NCBI GenBank assembly: GCA_035762175.1
Contig: DASTPP010000399.1
Coordinates: 1 to 19,013, forward strand
Direction of reading: 5' to 3'
DNA from: DASTPP01 sp035762175
GTDB lineage: Bacteria > Myxococcota_A > Polyangia > Polyangiales > Polyangiaceae
Length of the DNA: 19,013 nt
In this document: one piece after another, positions 16,726 through 19,013 of the stretch
Layout of the letters: every line of letters starts with the position of its first letter
Numbering within the stretch: position 1 is the stretch's first letter
Translations under genes and position numbers: made by a program
The notes under the pieces: generated by a model
Databases searched by the model: none
Seen by the model: only the letters and a program-made list of their open reading frames with translations
What the model was told of the DNA's origin: nothing

Positions 16726-16828
16726 AGCGGGCTGCGCTTGCGTGTGTGCCAAGCGCGGCGACGCTGCAGCCGTTTCTGGCTGCAGCAGCGTCATGGCCGG
16801 CTTGCCGGCGGGCGCAGCCCGCTCTAGA
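16721..16828. repeat. Second inverted repeat element joined to the first
   Basis: Arms TCTAGAGCGGGCTGCGC (16721-16737) and its exact complement (16812-16828) enclose 74 nt with an inner stem, GACGCTGCAGCC against GGCTGCAG-CAGCGTC. The right arm supplies the TAG stop (16824-16826) of the TPR-PEGA gene. With the preceding repeat it forms a 231-bp block of two palindromes whose three boundaries all carry CTAG. It could serve as terminator or be a mobile-element relic. Confidence 0.82.
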
Positions 16829-17843
16829 ACGACACGGTCAGCAGCACGCGCTGCGGGCCGAAGCCGACCCGGGCGGACGCGGGCGGGGGCTGCGCGGGGG
16901 GGCCGCTCTTCAGCGTGATGTAGAGCGAGAGGCCGCTCAGCAACAGGGCGCCGCCGGCGAGCGCGCCGCCGGTGAGGGCGAGGTTGCGGGCGCGGCGCTC
17001 TTCGGCCTCGACCTCGCGCTCGGGCGCGCCTTCGTTCTCTTTCTCGCGGGCGTCCTGGTCGACCTTGAGCGAGAGCACGCCGACGACGACCGCCCCGACC
17101 GCGCTCGCGCCCGCCAAGCTCCAGCCGACCCAGGCGGTGGCGGGCAGGCCTGGGCTCGCCTCGACGGGGCGGGGCGGCGGGCTCGGCGGCTCGGGCTTGG
17201 GGCGCGCCGCCGTCGCCTGGGGCGCCTCGTCGCTTAGCTTGAGCTCGACCCGGAAGTCGTCGCCGCCGAAGGGCGCCACGATCTTCGTCGTCGAGCGCCC
17301 GTTCTTGCTCACGCTCACCTGCCGGTTGCCGGCGTCGACGAGCAGCGGCCCGGCGAGCGGCGTCAGGCCGACCGGCCGGTCGTCGACCCGCACCTCGGCG
17401 CCCTCGGCGTCGACCGTCACGGTGAGCTTGGCCGTGCGTGCCCGCAGGAACCTGAGATCGCGCTCGACCTGCGCCCGCCGCGCGTTGGCAATGCGCTTGC
17501 CCCCCTCGGCCAGGTAGCGCTCGAACGCGCGCTGCGAGACGGCGAACTCGTTCAGCTGCATGCTGACCTGGCCGATGTTGTAGAGAATCTTGTACGACGC
17601 GGCGATGGCGTACGCCCGTTGGAACTCGGCCAGCGCGAGCTTGAAGTCGCCCTGCTGGTAGAGCTTGACGCCGCGCGCGTAGTGCGAGCGCGCCTCTTGC
17701 TCGTCTTCGTGCGGGTCGGCCTGCGCGGACGCGGCGCGGGGCGCGGCCGCGCCGCAGAGCGCCGCCGCCACGACGAGCCTCGCCCACGCGCGCCGGACGT
17801 GCGCGACCCCCGATGCCCGTGCGGACGCCGCCCTGGCCCCCAT
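16824..17843 (-). CDS. TPR-PEGA membrane protein
   Basis: 339 residues from the ATG at 17843, chosen because it gives a signal peptide (RLVVAAALCGAAA, cleavage near ASA-QA at 40-41) preceded by GAGGG; the frame is open further upstream. Residues about 50-115 are tetratricopeptide-like (YARGVKLYQQGDFKLALAEF, then ILYNIGQVSMQLNEF). Residues 139-190 form a PEGA domain (LTVTVDAEGAEVRVDDRPVG). Then come a Pro-rich linker and two hydrophobic helices (238-260 and 288-310) with a highly charged segment between (REKENEGAPEREVEAEERR). It ends RVLLTVSF. Such proteins are common in Polyangia and are presumed to sit in the periplasm/envelope as scaffolds; partners are unknown. The stop codon lies inside the inverted-repeat arm, so the last residues may have been shaped by insertion of that element. 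Confidence 0.82.
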   Translation of the reverse strand: MGARAASARASGVAHVRRAWARLVVAAALCGAAAPRAASAQADPHEDEQEARSHYARGVKLYQQGDFKLALAEFQRAYAIAASYKILYNIGQVSMQLNEFAVSQRAFERYLAEGGKRIANARRAQVERDLRFLRARTAKLTVTVDAEGAEVRVDDRPVGLTPLAGPLLVDAGNRQVSVSKNGRSTTKIVAPFGGDDFRVELKLSDEAPQATAARPKPEPPSPPPRPVEASPGLPATAWVGWSLAGASAVGAVVVGVLSLKVDQDAREKENEGAPEREVEAEERRARNLALTGGALAGGALLLSGLSLYITLKSGPPAQPPPASARVGFGPQRVLLTVSF

Positions 17844-18115
17844 CAACCCTCGTTCGAACCGCCCGCGGGCGCCCGCCGGGGCCCCCTGCCCCCGCGCCCC
17901 GGCCGCCCGCCCGCGGCCGGGCGCGGCCCGAGCCCCGCAGGCTCGCGGGCGGCCCGCGCGCGCACGATCTGGCCGATCGCCATGCCATCGACGGTAGGGG
18001 AAAGCTCCTGCGAGAGAAAGCGCGACGTTTCGTCGACCCGACGGAGCCGAGGCCCGACACCCGCCGACCTGTGGCGAAACCGGCGACGATTCCAACTACG
18101 GAGGGGGCAGCCTGC

Positions 18116-19013
18116 TCACGCGCCGACGTCCTCGTCGAGCAGCGCGCGCCAGCGGGCGAGGGCCTCGTCGTAGGCCGCGGGCGGCGGCAGCAGGCTGACG
18201 ACGAGGCGGGCCTCGTCGGCGAAGTCGTAGAAGTAGCCGGGCTGCACGAGCACGCCGCGCTCGAGCAGGGCGTGCGCCCAGGCGTCGGCGCTGCGCGTGT
18301 GCGGCATGCGCACGACGGCCGTCCAGCCGCCCTCGACGCGCAGGGGCGTGGCGGCCGAGCCGGCGAAGGCGCGCGCGAGGGCCGCGACGTTTCTTCGGGC
18401 GCGCTCGCGGACCCGCGCCGCGCGGGCGGGGGCCTGGGCGAGCAGCGAGGGCAGGGCCGACTGCACGGGGGCGCCGGGCGACAGGAAGGTGTCCGCGACG
18501 AAGGCGAGGCGGGCGAGGGCGGCGCCGGCGGGGGCCTCGGCGCCGGCGATCACCGTCCAGGCGAGCTTGAGCTGGGGCAGGGCGGCGGCCTTCGACAGGC
18601 CGCCCATGGCGAACGCGAGGCCCTCGGTCTCGGCGGCCAGCGAGGGGGCGCGGCGCGGGTCGGGGGCGAAGCCATAATCGAGGAAGACCTCGTCGGAGAC
18701 GAGGGCGAGCGCGCGGCGGGCGGCGAAGGCGCGCAGGGCCGCGAGCTCGTCGTGCTTGAGGAACGAGCCGGTGGGGTTGTTCGGCGAGACGACGATGACG
18801 GCGCGGGTCTGGGGGCCGGCGGCGGCCTCGAGGGCGGGCAGATCGAGGTGCCAGGCGCCGTCGTAGGCGAGGGGGTAGGGGCGCAGCCGGACGCCGGCGA
18901 GGTCGGCGAGGTAGGCGAAGAGCGGGTAGCTCGGCGTGGGCACGAGCACCTCGTCGCCGGGGTCGGCGAGGGCCCAGAAGAGGTAGGCGTAGGCCTCGCT
19001 GGTGCTCGAGGTG
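18116..19013 (-). CDS. PLP-dependent class I/II aminotransferase, 5' end cut off
   Basis: 298 residues are visible and the frame enters from the right edge without a start. The first codons read TSSTSEAYAYLFWALADPGD, the typical segment around the phosphate-binding loop of fold-type I aminotransferases. Further on are PTPSYPLF, the substrate/cofactor motif SPNNPTG (Asn contacting the PLP ring), VSDEVFLDY (Asp to the pyridine nitrogen, Tyr to O3') and GGLSKAAALPQLKLAW, whose Lys forms the Schiff base. A conserved Arg near the C-terminus (ARLVVSLL) binds the substrate carboxylate. The amino acid substrate cannot be decided. About 85-100 N-terminal residues are missing. It ends 272 nt before the TPR-PEGA gene on the same strand. 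Confidence 0.9.
   Translation of the reverse strand, partial: TSSTSEAYAYLFWALADPGDEVLVPTPSYPLFAYLADLAGVRLRPYPLAYDGAWHLDLPALEAAAGPQTRAVIVVSPNNPTGSFLKHDELAALRAFAARRALALVSDEVFLDYGFAPDPRRAPSLAAETEGLAFAMGGLSKAAALPQLKLAWTVIAGAEAPAGAALARLAFVADTFLSPGAPVQSALPSLLAQAPARAARVRERARRNVAALARAFAGSAATPLRVEGGWTAVVRMPHTRSADAWAHALLERGVLVQPGYFYDFADEARLVVSLLPPPAAYDEALARWRALLDEDVGA

Overview
The window is very GC-rich (about 70 to 75 percent by eye), with strong G/C preference at third codon positions and long spurious open frames opposite nearly every real gene. Its gene content is lipoproteins with poor similarity to common families, a Hanks-type Ser/Thr kinase with a proline/alanine-rich tail, TPR-PEGA and DUF4388-type proteins, Cys-rich secreted proteins and wide intergenic spaces. 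This points to a myxobacterium (Myxococcota, probably Polyangia/Sorangiineae-like). That is inference from composition and gene families; there is no rRNA or marker gene here.

Layout. 1-582 (-) is the N-terminal part of a VWA-domain lipoprotein, cut by the window edge. 583-1222 is a divergent spacer with two clusters of a degenerate 9-nt repeat. 1223-4723 (+) holds a lipoprotein, then a two-gene signalling unit: a degenerate receiver/DUF4388 protein overlaps by ATGA a protein whose PAS domain closely resembles photoactive yellow protein (PYP), including the chromophore Cys, followed by a V4R-like domain. Converging on it are a 44-codon ORF (4705-4839) and a class A FAD monooxygenase (4873-6586), whose frame lacks a stop at the domain end and may be frameshifted. 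A small lipoprotein (6648-7094), an alpha/beta-hydrolase esterase lipoprotein (7445-8338) and a membrane Ser/Thr kinase (8726-10519) follow, all on the minus strand.

11051-13375 (+) carries a compact UvrD/HelD-like helicase with an unusual three-codon mini-ORF at its start, then a WHy/LEA14-type lipoprotein. 13407-13663 is a large paired inverted repeat. Next come two minus-strand Cys-rich exported proteins (13832-14932 and 15611-16447), separated by a 42-nt tandem-repeat tract. A composite of two adjacent perfect inverted repeats (16598-16828) abuts the stop of a TPR-PEGA membrane protein (16824-17843). The window ends in a PLP aminotransferase cut at its 5' end (18116-19013).

How the parts relate. 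Most genes look like independent transcription units. The clearest functional pairing is 2394-4723, where translational overlap and complementary domains suggest one sensory module. The best candidates for under-described biology are that PYP-like module, the four-fold eight-Cys repeat lipoprotein, and the three structured repeat elements (13407-13663, 15264-15477, 16598-16828).
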